From the NCBI GenBank assembly GCA_028671895.1, contig JAPMAC010000197.1, forward strand, positions 2,857,001 through 2,921,000: a DNA stretch of 64,000 nt. The letters are read 5' to 3'. This document shows, one piece after another, positions 23,241-36,149 of this stretch (the stretch's first letter is position 1; every line of letters begins with the position of its first letter). Below the pieces are notes generated by a model that was not told the DNA's origin, did no database searches, and saw only the letters and a list, made by a program, of their open reading frames with translations. Position numbers and translations under genes: made by a program. Source of the DNA: Oenanthe sinensis. Lineage: Eukaryota > Streptophyta > Magnoliopsida > Apiales > Apiaceae.

Positions 23241-24507
23241 CTATTACAAGTAGGGTTTTACCGATTAAGCATTATATCAGTTTATTGTATAAACTACAAG
23301 CCCAATAAAATACTGGTACAAGTAGAAAAACCCCATTTATAAATTAAAAGCCCAAAATAAAATTTAAAAAATATTTTGTCAACAACCTCTGTCAAAATAT
23401 TTTGTCAAAATTAAATATTTATAAATATTTTGTCAAAATATTTGTTAACAAATTTCGACCAATTCCAAGTCTTCTCCTCCTAAACATTTAATCATAGCAA
23501 TATAAACATAAAATGACACTATAATTAATTAATTTCTTCAAGAATATAAGATAGTTCAGTTACAACATTACAACATATATGTAGATGTATACATTTTTAT
23601 TGGTATTCAGCAATACCATTTTAGTTTTCTTATAATAGAAAATTAAGGTTAAAATATTATTCGAATTTAAAAATAGTAGATGTGTGTGTGAGAGAGATCG
23701 TTGCATGTATTATTGTATTTCAACTCAAAAATTCAAGCAGCATCTTATCTCATGAGCATGAGCATGCTCCTTCCTGACTTATTGGAGGTCTCACGGCGAA
23801 AATTTTAAACGAACCCCCAAAATTTTAAAAATAAAATAAAGAAGTAATACAATATTTAGCATTTTAAAAATAAAATTTTAAATTTCATGCATGTAACACT
23901 GTAACACATAAAGAAGTAATACAATATTTAGCATTTTAAAAATAAAATTTTATATTTTAAAATTTAAATTATATATATATATATATATCATGTTATTATA
24001 ATTTTTATTTTTGAAAAATATTAACTCATTTATGAGTAATTATAAGACGTTGTACTTATAATTTTAAAAATAAATTTATATATTTTAAAATACAAACTAT
24101 ATATATTATGTTATTAATAATCCTTTTTTTTAATATATTAATACAATTATGAGTCATTATTTTAAAAATAAAATTTTATATTTTAAAATTTAAACTACAT
24201 ATATTATTTTATTAATAATTTTTTAAAAAATATATTAATATAATTTTCTATTATTTAATAATTTTATATTTTTAAATTTATATATTAATAGTTTATTCCT
24301 CATGTAAATTAATTTTGCCTTATATTTTCTATATTATTTAATAAATTTATTATTGAATAAACTTTTTTTTAGTGAAAGGCATATGACTAGGCTTATTTGT
24401 TATTATTAGATGACAACTCAACTCAGATCAGAAAGTGAAGTAAATAATAAATATTGAAAAAGGAATCGAGACGAAGAATGTCTACTAGACACGAAGAAAC
24501 AGAATAT
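23241..24507. other. Upstream region of the DUF3615-like gene, copy B
   Basis: Promoter and AT-rich DNA matching 17511-18340, plus about 320 extra bases at 23375-23695 that contain repeated ATTTTGTCAAAATATTT motifs and are absent from unit A. No coding sequence seen. Confidence 0.55.
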
Positions 24508-25117
24508 CAGAAGAATTATGACAAGGTTGCTGCTCTACACTGAAAGAAGTTCATTAATATGTTCAAGCGTTGGTGTAAAATAAAGGAATATAATCTCAAG
24601 GAGTTCAGAAGATACAGAAGGTTTTAAGTGCCCACTATAGAAAGATTCCAGAAGAAGAAATATAGAGGAAGAACAAAAAGAAGACATGACAAGACAAGAT
24701 AATGACCACTATAGCATAAATGAAAATCAACATTGTAGTTAGTCATCCGTGAACCAGACCAGTGCACAGGATGTCAACAATGTCAGTGGAGATTCGTCGT
24801 CAAAAAGTTCAAGTGGTTAAAAAGGTTATTGTTAAAGAACATAAATTTTTTATCTACATCAACAATGGTCTTACGGTCAAGATTTTAATTTAATTCTCTA
24901 TTAATTAATTAGATTAATTAGTTAATTTAATTAGTAAATTAATTCACTTAGAATTAATTTATTTCTTAAATTAATTAAAGGATTAATTAATTTAGAATTA
25001 TTTTAGAATGAAGAAGACAGAAGCTGGAAACTCAAAAAGATACAGGTTTGTTTGTATTGCAGTGCACAAGAGTCAGAATCCAAAATTGAATATTTGACTG
25101 GGTACATGCAATCAATT
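24508..25117. other. Unique spacer between unit B and unit C
   Basis: Not part of the duplicated block. The first 350 bases are purine-rich on the plus strand (AGAAGAAATATAGAGGAAGA). The remainder is AT-rich with many ATTAATTAA motifs that can pair. No gene recognised. Confidence 0.5.
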
Positions 25118-25605
25118 AAATATAATATTTAAATTTTAATTCACAAATTTTTTTTTAAAAAATATCAATGCGGTAAGCACATAAAGTTACGTGGAAAAAG
25201 TCAAACCACCTGGACCACAGGGAGTATTAAAATCCAAAGCATCAAAATTAGGATAGTCAACATTATTATATACATAACCACTAAGCAGAGAAACAAGATG
25301 AAAGGAAAGTTAGTACTCTTTGCAGTTGTAGGTGCAGTTATAGGCCTTATTAGCAGTGATGTTGTGCACAAGAAATCATCCGGTGATGCAAAAGATCCTT
25401 TGGCCACTACCACGAAGCCGGTTGCCTCGGTTTGCTCTGCAACCGATTACAAGGAGTCTTGTGTTAATAGCATGAGTTCTTTGGCAAATAATCAATCTGC
25501 AACTCCAAAGGAATTCATTCAAGCTGCTATAGACTTTCCACGTACAACAAGAAATAAAAGCAGCATTAGATAAATCAGGAACACTTGCAAAAGCTGTAAA
25601 GGAAT
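25118..25605. repeat. Tandem duplication unit C, truncated stub
   Basis: Matches 18888-19389 of unit B, from inside the promoter MITE to the codons for TLAKAVKE of PME exon 1. Homology stops at GCTGTAAAGGAA (25605); the following sequence is unrelated and leads into the AGO10-like gene. Confidence 0.9.
25298..25605 (+). pseudogene. Pectin methylesterase pseudogene, copy C (5' fragment)
   Basis: Start codon, hydrophobic N-terminus and first 90 codons of PME exon 1, nearly identical to copy B including the same extra base in CTTTCCACGTACAAC, after which the frame ends at 25573. No catalytic domain follows. It sits just upstream of the AGO10-like gene on the same strand. Confidence 0.92.
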
Positions 25606-25716
25606 TCATTCAAGATTTTGAATGCTGAATCTGGGAAGGATCTTTGCTTTATATTGGTTTGTATTACTTGTTTCTTTTAGTGGTTAGGAAATATATTATT
25701 ATCATCATCCAGAATC

Positions 25717-28700
25717 AAGCCTATCAGGCAGCTTAAAGAAGGGTCAGAGCAGCACTTAGTGATCAAGCCCCACTTGAACAACTCGGTGAATCAAGTTCAT
25801 AGGCAACTTAAAACTGCTCAAAATGGCGAAGGCCCACCTGGGCAAGAAAACCAGAATGCAAAACCCCATAATCAATCTTCACCCCCCACGAAAAGTAGAG
25901 GAAGGAGAAGAGGAAGAGGTGGCCGGAAATCGGATCAAGGTGACACCTTTATGCGACCCAGCATGCGGCCTTGCACAGCAGAGTATGCTCCGGTAACTCA
26001 GGTTACAGCTAGGTCTGGTGCAGCTGTTGAAGTACATAGTAGTAATGGAGGCACATTGTGTGAAGTAGGGAGGAATTTTCCTTCCTCAAGCAAGTCTTTG
26101 AGTTTTGCTCAAAGACCAGGGTATGGACAGCTTGGGACAAAATGTGTTGTCAAGGCAAACCATTTCTTTGCAGAGTTACCAGAGAAGGACTTGAATCACT
26201 ATGATGTAAGATATATTCATATTTGTGATTATAAACTATTGATCTCATTTGTTAAGTATTAAGTACTCTCTAAAGAAAAAAAATTATGCCCTTTTTTCAA
26301 AAAAATTGGGGCCCTTAAACTGACATTTCTTCTTAATAGTGCTGTGAATATTACAAATCAAAATTAATGGCCTTCTGTTTTTTCTTTGACCTTTCCTCTG
26401 AAATCATTAATGGAGATTTAATTATAGTCATTACTATTGTTCTTTTTGCTGTGTCCCCAGTCTGTGACTTATTTACCTTATTGTCCAAAATATTGCAGGT
26501 TACTATTACTCCTGAGGTGTAATCGAGGAATATGAACAGAGCTATAATGGCAGAACTCGTGAAACTGTATAAAGAATCTGATTTGGGGATGAGGTTACCT
26601 GCTTATGATGGCAGAAAGAGTCTGTACACTGCTGGTGAGTTTCCATTTGCATGGAAGGAGTTCAACATTAAACTTACGGATGAAGATGACGGAGTAAATG
26701 GTCCCAAGTACGGATCGCTCTGTGTTTTTCTTTAACGTATTTTATATTTAATTTCTTGCAAATTTTACATGCCATATATTTATATATATTGTGCATGTTG
26801 TGTCTGCTAAATTGGCTTGTTCGTGCCTTAAAGTTCTAGTTTGTTGCCTGATGTAATCTATACATAAATACTGCTTACCTAAAATGAATAAATAAAATCT
26901 TTAAGCGAAGATAATTTGAAAGCGTGCACATTACTGAGAAATATTTTCTCATGTATTCTGACCGTGTCTTAGGTGTAGATTTATTCTTCTTATTGATAGT
27001 TTGGATGGTGTAAGCTTATTTGTAAAATAATGTGTGTTGCTCATTGTAAACGTCATAACTTTGTCTTGTGCTACTGACATTATTAATTACGGGCCTAAAG
27101 TTCTACGAATCTCAGGGGCCATAGCCGGATAGGGATAAATTACCAGGAAAGACTGCATCTTGACTCGTTGCAAACGTCATAACTTTGTGGCCGGATAACG
27201 ACATAATAAGAACAAAAATAAAGATCTCTGAAAGCCGGATAGGGATAAAGTACGTGGCATGGTAAAAACCCACATAAATATGAAAAAACAAACTAAAGGA
27301 ATGCATATGCTGATATTCAGGAAAACAAATATTCTTCATGTAATTATCATGATTATGATAATCTTTGTTTTCCTTTGGTCTAAATTAATACAGCTCATAT
27401 TCCCTATATTACTTGCAGAAGGGTGCGGGAATACAAAGTGGTGATTAAATTTGTTGCAAGGGCGAATTTGCATCATCTGGGCCAATTTTTGGCTGGCAAG
27501 CGTGCTGATGCTCCGCAGGAAGCTCTTCAGATACTTGACATTGTATTAAGAGAACTATCAAATAAAAGGTTGGAACTTGACCCTACTTTTTGGAAATTGA
27601 TAATATATGTCAAAGCTACTATTTTCATTTGTCCTAACATTGCATCTATATAAGGTATTGCCCGGTGGGAAGATCTTTCTTTTCTCCTAACATAAGGAAA
27701 CCACGACGTCTTGGCGAGGGCTTAGAGTCATGGTGTGGATTTTATCAAAGTATAAGGCCTACCCAAATGGGTCTGTCCTTAAATATTGGTAATATGAAGT
27801 CAAAAAGTGTTACACTCATGTTTCATATAATCTTATCATCTGCCACAAACTACTCAGTCATTTGTATTACTAAATTTATTAGATATGGCATCAGCTGCTT
27901 TTATTGAGGCTCTCCCCGTGATAAAGTTTGTAGCACAGCTTCTTGGCAAAGATGTGCGAACAAAGACATTGTCTGATTCTGATCATGTGAAGGTATATTG
28001 CTATATGTTTTGATGATGTCAAGTTTTCAACTAGATCTAAATTTACATTACTCATATTGTTTACATTATTTTCCAGATAAAAAAGGCCCTGAGAGGCTTG
28101 AAAGTTGAAGTAACACATAGGGGTCATATACGAAGAAAGTATCGGGTTTCAGGAATAACATCTCAACCCACTAGAGAACTAGTGTAAGATTTATTTCACA
28201 TAATCTCCACATTGTTTAACATATTGCACTCTAAGTTGATGTACCTATAAACATCGGGAATGAATGGAAATGGCTACATTGATGAGTTCCATTGTTCATT
28301 GAGCGCAGATCCTCTTCACCTTCCTGTTATACTTGGGGCCTTGGGTTAACCTTAAGTTTCTTTCCTAGTCCTTGACTTCAATTATTTCCTCATGTCTGTG
28401 CTGTTTTTGTAGTAAACATTGTAATATGTCTGCAGGTTTCCTGTTGATGACAATTCTAACATGAAATCAGTTGTTGAATACTTTCAAGAGATGTACGGCT
28501 TTACGATTCAGCATACTCATCTTCCCTGTCTTCAAGTCGGAAACCAGAGAAAAGCAAATTATTTGCCACTGGAGGTGGGCTTAGTTGTATGACGAAACTT
28601 TTCAATTTCCTACCCACAAATTTAGTTGCATTATCCATGTTATAATTCTTTGTGCTTTCTTACACTATGAGCCCTCAGGCTTGCAAGATAGTGGAGGGTC

Positions 28701-31700
28701 AAAGATACACAAAAAGGTTGAATGAGAAGCAAATTACTGCTCTTCTGAAAGTGACATGCCAGAGACCAAGAGATCGAGAGAATGACATTTTGCAGGTATT
28801 GTAATGTTATAATCTTTATAGAGGAAATGGTCCTTTAGTCGGTGCCACTTCAGTCTCCTTGTATTCTCTTCCTTTATCGCTATTACGTTTCATAGTTCCC
28901 CTTCATTCTTTTTATCTTGCATGATTCATCGATGTACATATATTTATACATGCATCAACTATAAACGTAACACCTAGAATGATATGAAATTTCATCTTTA
29001 TATTGTTGGAGACTACAATTGGACAATTCTATCCCCTTGTGCTCGTGTTGTTGCAAAAAAGTAGAAGTTGATTGAGCTGGTTTATGACTCATTATTACTC
29101 TCCAATTTCAGACGGTTCAGCACAATGCTTATGATAAAGATCCGTACGCAAAGGAATTTGGCATGAGAATTAGTGAAAAGCTTGCTTCTGTTGAGGCTCG
29201 AGTTCTACCTGCTCCATGGGTAATGAACTCCCTCCAGTATTATGTATGTATCTTTACAAATGTTCTCCATTTTCCATTCCCTGATTGTATTCTATCTTCA
29301 GCTAAAATATCATGAAAATGGCAAGGAGAAGGATTGTTTGCCACAAGTTGGTCAGTGGAATATGATGAACAAGGTAATTTATCTTTATAATAGGATATGG
29401 GTAGTTACATCAGTATGTAAACTAGTTGAATTTGTCATACTCCGTATAAGTCAGGGGTTTAGAACTACATCTACATGCTCCTTTTCATCAAGCAACGGCA
29501 ATGTGCATTTATCAGCCTTAGCTGTCAATGTTTGCAACAAATGTAGCAATAATTTACTTGATTGGTATGTTGTCTGTGGCTGGTAGGTTGTATGAACGAT
29601 ATGCCGATTTTACGTTGTGCATCATTTTTAAAGTTTTCAGCTCATTTTTGGTCATTGCATGTCTTGCAGAAAATGATCAATGGCATGACTGTTAGTCGGT
29701 GGGCATGCATCAACTTCTCACGAAGTGTGCAAGAAAATGTTGCTCGTGGATTCTGTAGCGAACTGGCTCGCATGTGTCAAGTATCTGGAATGGTAGGTTA
29801 CTATATTTATGCTTGTTAGCATATCTAATAACTCTAGTGATGTATTTCTCTATTGATGACATTTTTTTGAAGTTTGCTAAAGTAGTTGGGAGCTTATTCA
29901 TGCATATCTCTTGCAGGAATTCATCCCTGAACCTGTAATACCAATCTATACAGCCTGGCCTGATGATGTAGGGAAAGCCTTGAAGCATGTTTACCATGCT
30001 TGTACAAACAAATTGAAGGGGAAGGAATTAGAGCTTCTGTTAGTCATTCTGCCGGACAACAATGGGTCATTGTATGGTATGTTTATGAATTGAAATGCTT
30101 TGCTTATATGTCAAAGTGGTTTACTGTTGAACTTACATTTTATTTTCTTTTAATCTGTTTTAGGAGATTTGAAACGAATATGTGAAACTGATTTTGGTTT
30201 GATTTCTCAATGCTGTCTGACAAAGCATGTCTTTAAGATAAGCAAGCAGTATTTGGCAAATGTGTCACTGAAGATTAATGTTAAGGTAATGTGTTTGATC
30301 TTGTAGGTATAGTCTCGGATCCCTTGTGACATCAACCTTATATATCACAAATTCACGAGGCATGTTTTGTTGGGAAAAAACTAACCATGTGTATCAACAC
30401 TTTCTGATGCATCTGAATTTAGTGCTACAGTTTAACAGGTGTTCAGAACTTTTTTTTTGGGTGCAGATGGGTGGTAGAAATACTGTTCTTTTAGATGCTA
30501 TTAGCTGCAGAATACCGCTAGTTAGTGACATACCAACAATTATATTTGGAGCAGATGTGACCCATCCAGAGAATGGGGAAGATTCGAGTCCCTCTATAGC
30601 TGCTGTAATTACGAGAACCATACTTTTTTATACATCACAATTGCAAGGGCCATTAACTATTGTGCTGATATTTTGTTTCCTCTGCAGGTAGTAGCTTCCC
30701 AGGATTGGCCTGAAGTAACAAAATATGCAGGTCTAGTTTGTGCTCAAGCTCATAGACAAGAGCTTATACAGGACTTATACAAAACATGGCAAGATCCTGT
30801 ACGGGGTACAGTTAGTGGTGGCATGATCCGGTACGTTAATATGTTTCTTCTAGTAGACAAACTTTGCATTTATTTGTGTTTGTATTCCAATTTACCTTGC
30901 ACTTTTGAGTTTGGAATTGGTGGCTTGTATATATGAATAATAGTTCTATGATCTCCTTGCTTTGTATACAGGGAACTTTTGGTTTCCTTCAGGAAGGCAA
31001 CTGGTCAGAAACCATTACGCATTATATTTTACAGGTAAATTTACCTGTCCTTTATAATGTTTCTTTTACACGTAGATTCATGCCATATACTTGTTTGCTC
31101 TTCTTCTTTTGTTATACTTGTAGTTCTGCATCCTGCGTCTGTTGTATCTGTCAAAGGACAGCTAAAAGTAGTTAATACACGCCAGTTTCTACTTGTGTTT
31201 CCTCATATATGTTACTCATCAACCTTCATTGTTGATAGAACAGCCAATATTTCCTTCTGTAGCTTTGCTTGTTGGAGTAAGTGCAGTGATCTGAAATTTT
31301 AAATCATTATTGTCAATAATTCTTGAAAATAATTCCATGTTGTAGAAGACTAACATTTTCAAAAGCCCCGAAAACTACTATTATAATTACTAGTAAAAGA
31401 TGATAACATGAATCCTTGTATGTTCGACTGTGCTCTGTTCAACTTTCCTAATATGGCTACAGAAATTTGTGTTCCATTTCCCTTATCAGTATCAGCATTA
31501 TACTGCAAACTAGATATGTAGTTGTGCACTTGTGCATTAACCATTGCAGCTATTTCAGTTTCAAGATATGTGAATTTGCTGTTGTTAAGCCGGTAATTGA
31601 GATATCAGTTTTAATGGTATACTCTTGCAGGGATGGTGTGAGTGAAGGCCAATTTTATCAAGTCCTGCTTTATGAATTGGATGCCATACGGAAGGTTTGT

Positions 31701-33402
31701 GATTAAATGTTGTTTTATTCAATTTACCTTTCAGCAACATCTAACTTAGCAAGATTGTCAGGAATCGGGCACTAATTAACAGATTGTGTGTAGGCCTGCG
31801 CTTCTTTAGAACCCAATTACCAACCTCGAGTGACTTTCATTGTGGTACAAAAACGACATCACACTAGGTTTATTTGCAAACAACCACAGGGACCGAAGTA
31901 GCACTGACAAAAGTGGAAATGTTTTGCCAGGTAGTATACTGCTCTTCATGTCAAAATCAGCTCTTCTGTTTATACATGCAAGTGTTTGCCCTTAATTTGC
32001 AGCTCATTTGATCAGTACTTATTTGATGCAATTAATTTTATTCTCAGGAACCATAGTTGATACGAAGATCTGCCATCCAACAGAATTTGATTTTTATCTC
32101 TGCAGCCATGCTGGTATTCAGGTGAGAGTTCAAATTCTATATCAGAACTGTAATTAGATATGAAGTCAACGATGCTGTTTTCTGGGTTCGCAACTGTATA
32201 CACATGCTATCTTGTCAAATTAAACGAGTTTTTCTTTTGAGAAACAATATTATCTCATATATTTTGCGTATTAAAATTTTCAGTGGATTGTGAAATTGAT
32301 GATCACATATGATATAACCTATTCAGCCATTTATGCATATCCCCTTTTAAATCATTATTGAAAGGTCTTAGTTACTATTTACTAATTGGAATCCCGTGAA
32401 ATTTATTTTAGATTCCTTATTTCTGAAGGTCTCCTATCTGTGCTGTAATTAAAAGTGATTTTTCATTATGCACCACTTGAGCTCTGTTTAAGTTGCAAAA
32501 AGACCAACATTCTTATACTTACTATCTACATTTTATTTATTTATTTTAATGACAGGGTACAAGTCGGCCAGCACATTACCATGTCCTTTGGGATGAAAAC
32601 AATTTTACGGCAGATGGAATTCAGTCATTGACAAACAACCTTTGCTACACATATGCAAGGTGCACGCGGTCTGTGTCTGTTGGTAAGCTGCCTTTCCTTT
32701 ATTTTGAATGTCCTAGTGGATTGCGCAAGTCAACATGGACACCCACATCACCCTCCTCCTTTGCACGGAGATCCATCTTTGTATGAACCTTACCACAGAC
32801 CAAAAGCCAACAAGCATAGATTCTTAAATTGGAACACCAAATCAATCATGAAAATTGCATTAATCCTATATCCCGTGTCTGAATTGTCCTAATTTTTTGT
32901 ATACGTCAAGCGATATCAGATAGAAATATTATATACTTATCTTTTAATCTTATATTTTCATAGAAATTACATATGGCAATTATCACGCATCACCGACCTC
33001 GTGCATGCATAGAAATTATCAGACTATATTTTTTTTAATCTTATATATGGCAATTGCCATGTTGATCAAAGTTGTGACATGTGAAAAAACTCAACCTCCG
33101 ATCCCCTGTTACTGGTCCTAAGTTACATCCCGGAATTATTATAACATATTTTCAGCAGTAGATGAAATGTGGACATTGCTCACTAAAATCTGGCATTATA
33201 TTGACTATGTTGTGCAGTTCCTCCTGCATATTATGCACATCTAGCTGCATTTCGAGCCAGATTCTATCTGGAACCAGAACTGCAGGAGAATGGATATGGT
33301 GTTGGTCAAGGTACTAAGAATACACGAGGCATTGGAGAGTCAGGAGTGCGTCCACTACCGGCCCTCAAGGAGAATGTGAAAAGAGTAATGTTTTATTGTT
33401 AG
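25717..33402 (+). pseudogene. AGO10-like: ARGONAUTE10 (PINHEAD/ZWILLE)-like gene, disrupted
   Basis: Twenty-one exons: 25717-26205, 26499-26707, 27419-27568, 27655-27788, 27883-27992, 28077-28183, 28436-28574, 28679-28795, 29112-29219, 29302-29373, 29670-29792, 29917-30076, 30164-30285, 30467-30604, 30688-30830, 30972-31034, 31631-31694, 31794-31930, 32048-32121, 32556-32682, 33218-33402. Apart from three lesions they encode about 989 residues covering N, PAZ, MID and PIWI domains, the AGO10 length. Slicer residues are kept (GADVTHP, RQELIQDL, RDGVSEG, HYHVLWDEN). In the family AGO10 binds miR165/166 and protects stem-cell identity. Lesions: codon 1 is AAG (25717); codon 171 is TAA (26520-26522); one extra T lies in GGTTTATT (31869-31871). 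All splice sites look intact. The first in-frame ATG is near 25950. It is either a recent pseudogene or partly an assembly artefact. Confidence 0.88.
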
Positions 33403-34312
33403 TACTTTTGACGTCGAGCAGCAGTGGAACAGCTCTCACCATATAATCAGGATCCTTTGTCAGTGTATGCTGCTTGCATGTATCTTGTTATAGTTTTACA
33501 ATTTTAGATGACAGGTTATAAGCAATAGCAGGAGTGGTAGATGTAATGTTGTTTGTAATATATGTTGAATGGTAGCTATTGTAGATTATATACACTTGGC
33601 TCATATTATGGCTAACACAACAGGTATTCTCTTGACTGACGGGTAGATTATAAGATTAACTTTGATTAAAAACTAAAAAGAGACAACAGGTAGCAAAGAA
33701 GATACTGCTAGATGAACAGATTTTACTATATTCTAAAAAAAGATTTTACTATATTGTTATTGTTATAATATATGTTCTAAATAAAATTTAATATATATAT
33801 TTATTTATTTATTAAGGAAAAAAGTTATAAGATATTTATAATATATACCTATATTTCTATTAATATCTTATTACCGTATATAGTATTTATTTTTTAATTA
33901 TATAATATTATATACACTTTTTTGTTTTATTTCTAATTTATGTCTTTTGTTATTTTTTCTTATTTGCAGACGTTCTATAAGGGGTTTTTTTTCATGATGG
34001 ACACACGTACCGGACAATAAGTTCAGAGTGAGGCTAGGAATGGGGGCGAGGCTAGGAATGGGGGCGATGTAATATCAAGACGATTTTCTCACGTGGTTCC
34101 TCTTCAAGGTGTTCTCTTCTCGGTCATAAAGACCTTATTGTCTAAAATTTCGGGGACATCTTCTTGTCATTCGGTTAGATGATAAGTTTTTTGAACGAAA
34201 GAAACTCCTTCCATGAATATTGTATCTCGATACAATTTATCTACGAGTAAGTATACTTAGTCAAAAAAAAAAAGAAAGAAAGAACGAGAATCGAATAGGA
34301 AAGTAGGGGTGA
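33403..34312. other. Intergenic DNA downstream of the AGO10-like gene
   Basis: Presumed 3' untranslated region followed by AT-rich DNA. It contains an exact 18-base direct duplication, GAGGCTAGGAATGGGGGC, at 34030-34047 and 34048-34065. An unusually mixed-composition stretch at 33980-34260 shows no coding frame that I recognise. Confidence 0.55.
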
Positions 34313-34990
34313 ACATTCGGTTCAGGTATATGGTATCCATATACCGAGTGGACAAATCCGAAATAATTTAATTTGGATACCAACCTGATAAAATATGGTT
34401 CGGTATTTGGAATCCATATTAGATTACTTGGGAATATCGGTTTTTTTCCCGGATTTTTGGATTATCCAAATTATCCGATAAATCCGAATTAATTTATTTA
34501 AATAATATTATATACGTATATACATATAATTCTTTTACATACATTTTAATTGTAGTTGTGATTTATACAAGATAAACAATATTAATATATAACTCTTATA
34601 TTTTTCATTACATCTTTATCAAATATATCTTATTTGTATTCATGATTTCATAGAGTCGTGATTTACAATTGAGTGATTGAATTTTTATTTATTTTAATAT
34701 AGTGTTAGTAAATTTATGATTCCTTATTTTATTTTGTCTAATGCCTAATCAAATTTAAGAGACACAATCTTATATTCAAATTTAAAATGATTATTTAATT
34801 TATAAAATCTAACATTTTACTTGACAATATTTTATCATGTCACTTTTGTGCTTTTTATAAATCTTGGTTTTTTTGATATTTTGGAATCTGAACCGAACTA
34901 AAATTTTTGGATCGATTTCCAACCGAAAATAATTCGGTTCGATATTTGGATATGAAATTTTATTTATTAGAAAATTTGGATATCCATATT
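34313..34990. mobile_element. Truncated DNA-transposon remnant
   Basis: Begins AGGGGTGAACATTCGGTTC, a type of end seen in plant hAT-derived elements, and contains repeated inverted motifs such as GGTTCGGTATTTGGA and TCCAAATTATCCG. The right side has the inverse motifs but ends abruptly at GGATATCCATATT, where the LTR element begins. No transposase. Confidence 0.5.
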
Positions 34991-36098
34991 TGTTAGAGAT
35001 TGTGGTGTTAGCATTGTAATCAACTAAAAGGTACTTAGATTAATTAAGTAAAATATAATGTCATATGTATATTGACAGTATATTTTGTTGTCACTTATGA
35101 CAGTACATTTATTAGCAAAGTAGGTGACAGTAAATTTCAATAGTTACTGTCATGTACAAATTCAATAACATGGTCCTTGGAGTAGAAGTTTATCCAATGT
35201 TCAGGCACTGCATGGATCAAGAATTGACAGTAACATTCTACAAACTGAAGTCTACGACAGTACATTCAAGTGACAGCATATCTGAGACAGACGACAACAA
35301 CTATTCCAATGACAGTAAGCTTAGCGGAGAATGAAGATTCACAGAGAGCAAGTTTTACTGACAGTACACTTAGCGGAGATAGTTGACAGTAGCTTTGGCG
35401 ACAACATGTTTGGCGGAACTCCAAGGCATTTGACAACAAAATATGCGGAGCAATAGATGCTGTCATCAAAGTGAAGCCAAAGGTTGACAGCACACTTTTG
35501 GTGAAGCTGACAGTCCGTTTCAAATAGCAGACTAGATAGTGAAAGAACAAGGAATGATTTAGACATTTCCATCTAGTCTGTCAAGCCTACTACTGCAACT
35601 TGGGAGAAAACAAGCAAAAAGATAAGGCGTGCACCAGGAGTAAAAAATTTATGTCATCACAACACTACTTTATCTACAAATGGAATGAAGCCAATATTAG
35701 AGCATAAAAGCACAATTTCTATTTTGAGTTTTATTCTAGGACAAAAGAAAAGTGCACATGTAAATGAGATATGTGTCTCAGTATAAATACACATATCTCA
35801 CAAGCCTTTTCCTTTATGCAACTGAGCTAAGTTTTCTCTTGAGTTAGGAACATTAGCAAACTAATTGTTATTGTTTATTTGCAGCTGGAATTTTTTATTC
35901 TAGTCAGTTGTAGCAACAAACAAAAATAATAAAATTATTTTTGTAAAGTTAAACACCTGTCTCCATTCTCAATTATCTGCTTTGTTTGCATTTTTATCTT
36001 GATTAATTTAACTAACTTTGCATGTTGTTGGCACAAATTAAAAAAAATTAATCAAGTTGCATTCAACCCCCCTTCTGCAACACTCATACTGCTTAACA
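34991..36098 (+). mobile_element. 5' LTR of a degenerate LTR retrotransposon
   Basis: Starts TGTTAGAG and ends CTTAACA (TGTTA/TAACA inverted ends), immediately before a primer-binding site. A promoter-like TATAAATAC lies near 35782 and the U3 side is packed with TGACAG motifs. The body downstream is cut off after gag and no 3' LTR was found in the window. Confidence 0.78.
35073..35513. promoter_or_regulatory. Cluster of twelve TGACAG motifs in the LTR
   Basis: TGACAG occurs twelve times in about 440 bases: ten on the plus strand and two on the minus, mostly extended to TGACAGTA. Near-matches (CGACAGTA, TTGACAAC) add to the set. TGAC is the core bound by plant TALE homeodomain proteins (KNOX/BELL) and overlaps the W-box core. 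A binding role is inferred only from the motif. Confidence 0.6.
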
Positions 36099-36100
36099 AC

Positions 36101-36112
36101 TGGTATCAGAGC
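36101..36112 (+). other. Primer-binding site, initiator tRNA-Met type
   Basis: TGGTATCAGAGC two bases after the LTR end, complementary to the 3' end of initiator methionine tRNA, as in most plant Copia elements. Confidence 0.9.
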
Positions 36113-36149
36113 GGCATGTTAGATATACATAACCTGAAAAGATCTAAAA

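Larger units (their letters stand above)
18346..24507. repeat. Tandem duplication unit B (PME + DUF3615-like)
   Basis: Second copy of the 11113-18340 block. It retains the whole PME exon 1 and the MULE-free PME intron. It has lost the stretch equivalent to about 15973-17258 of unit A, and the junction is a TA microsatellite. Nucleotide identity to unit A over shared parts is very high by eye, with only scattered substitutions. Confidence 0.93.

Noticed and set aside
24900..25000. Possible microRNA hairpin in the ATTAATTAA-rich stretch
   Set aside because: Pairing follows from low-complexity AT sequence; no distinct mature strand can be argued without small-RNA data.
29710..29997. 95-residue minus-strand frame
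   Set aside because: Antisense to AGO10-like exons 11 and 12, spanning an intron.
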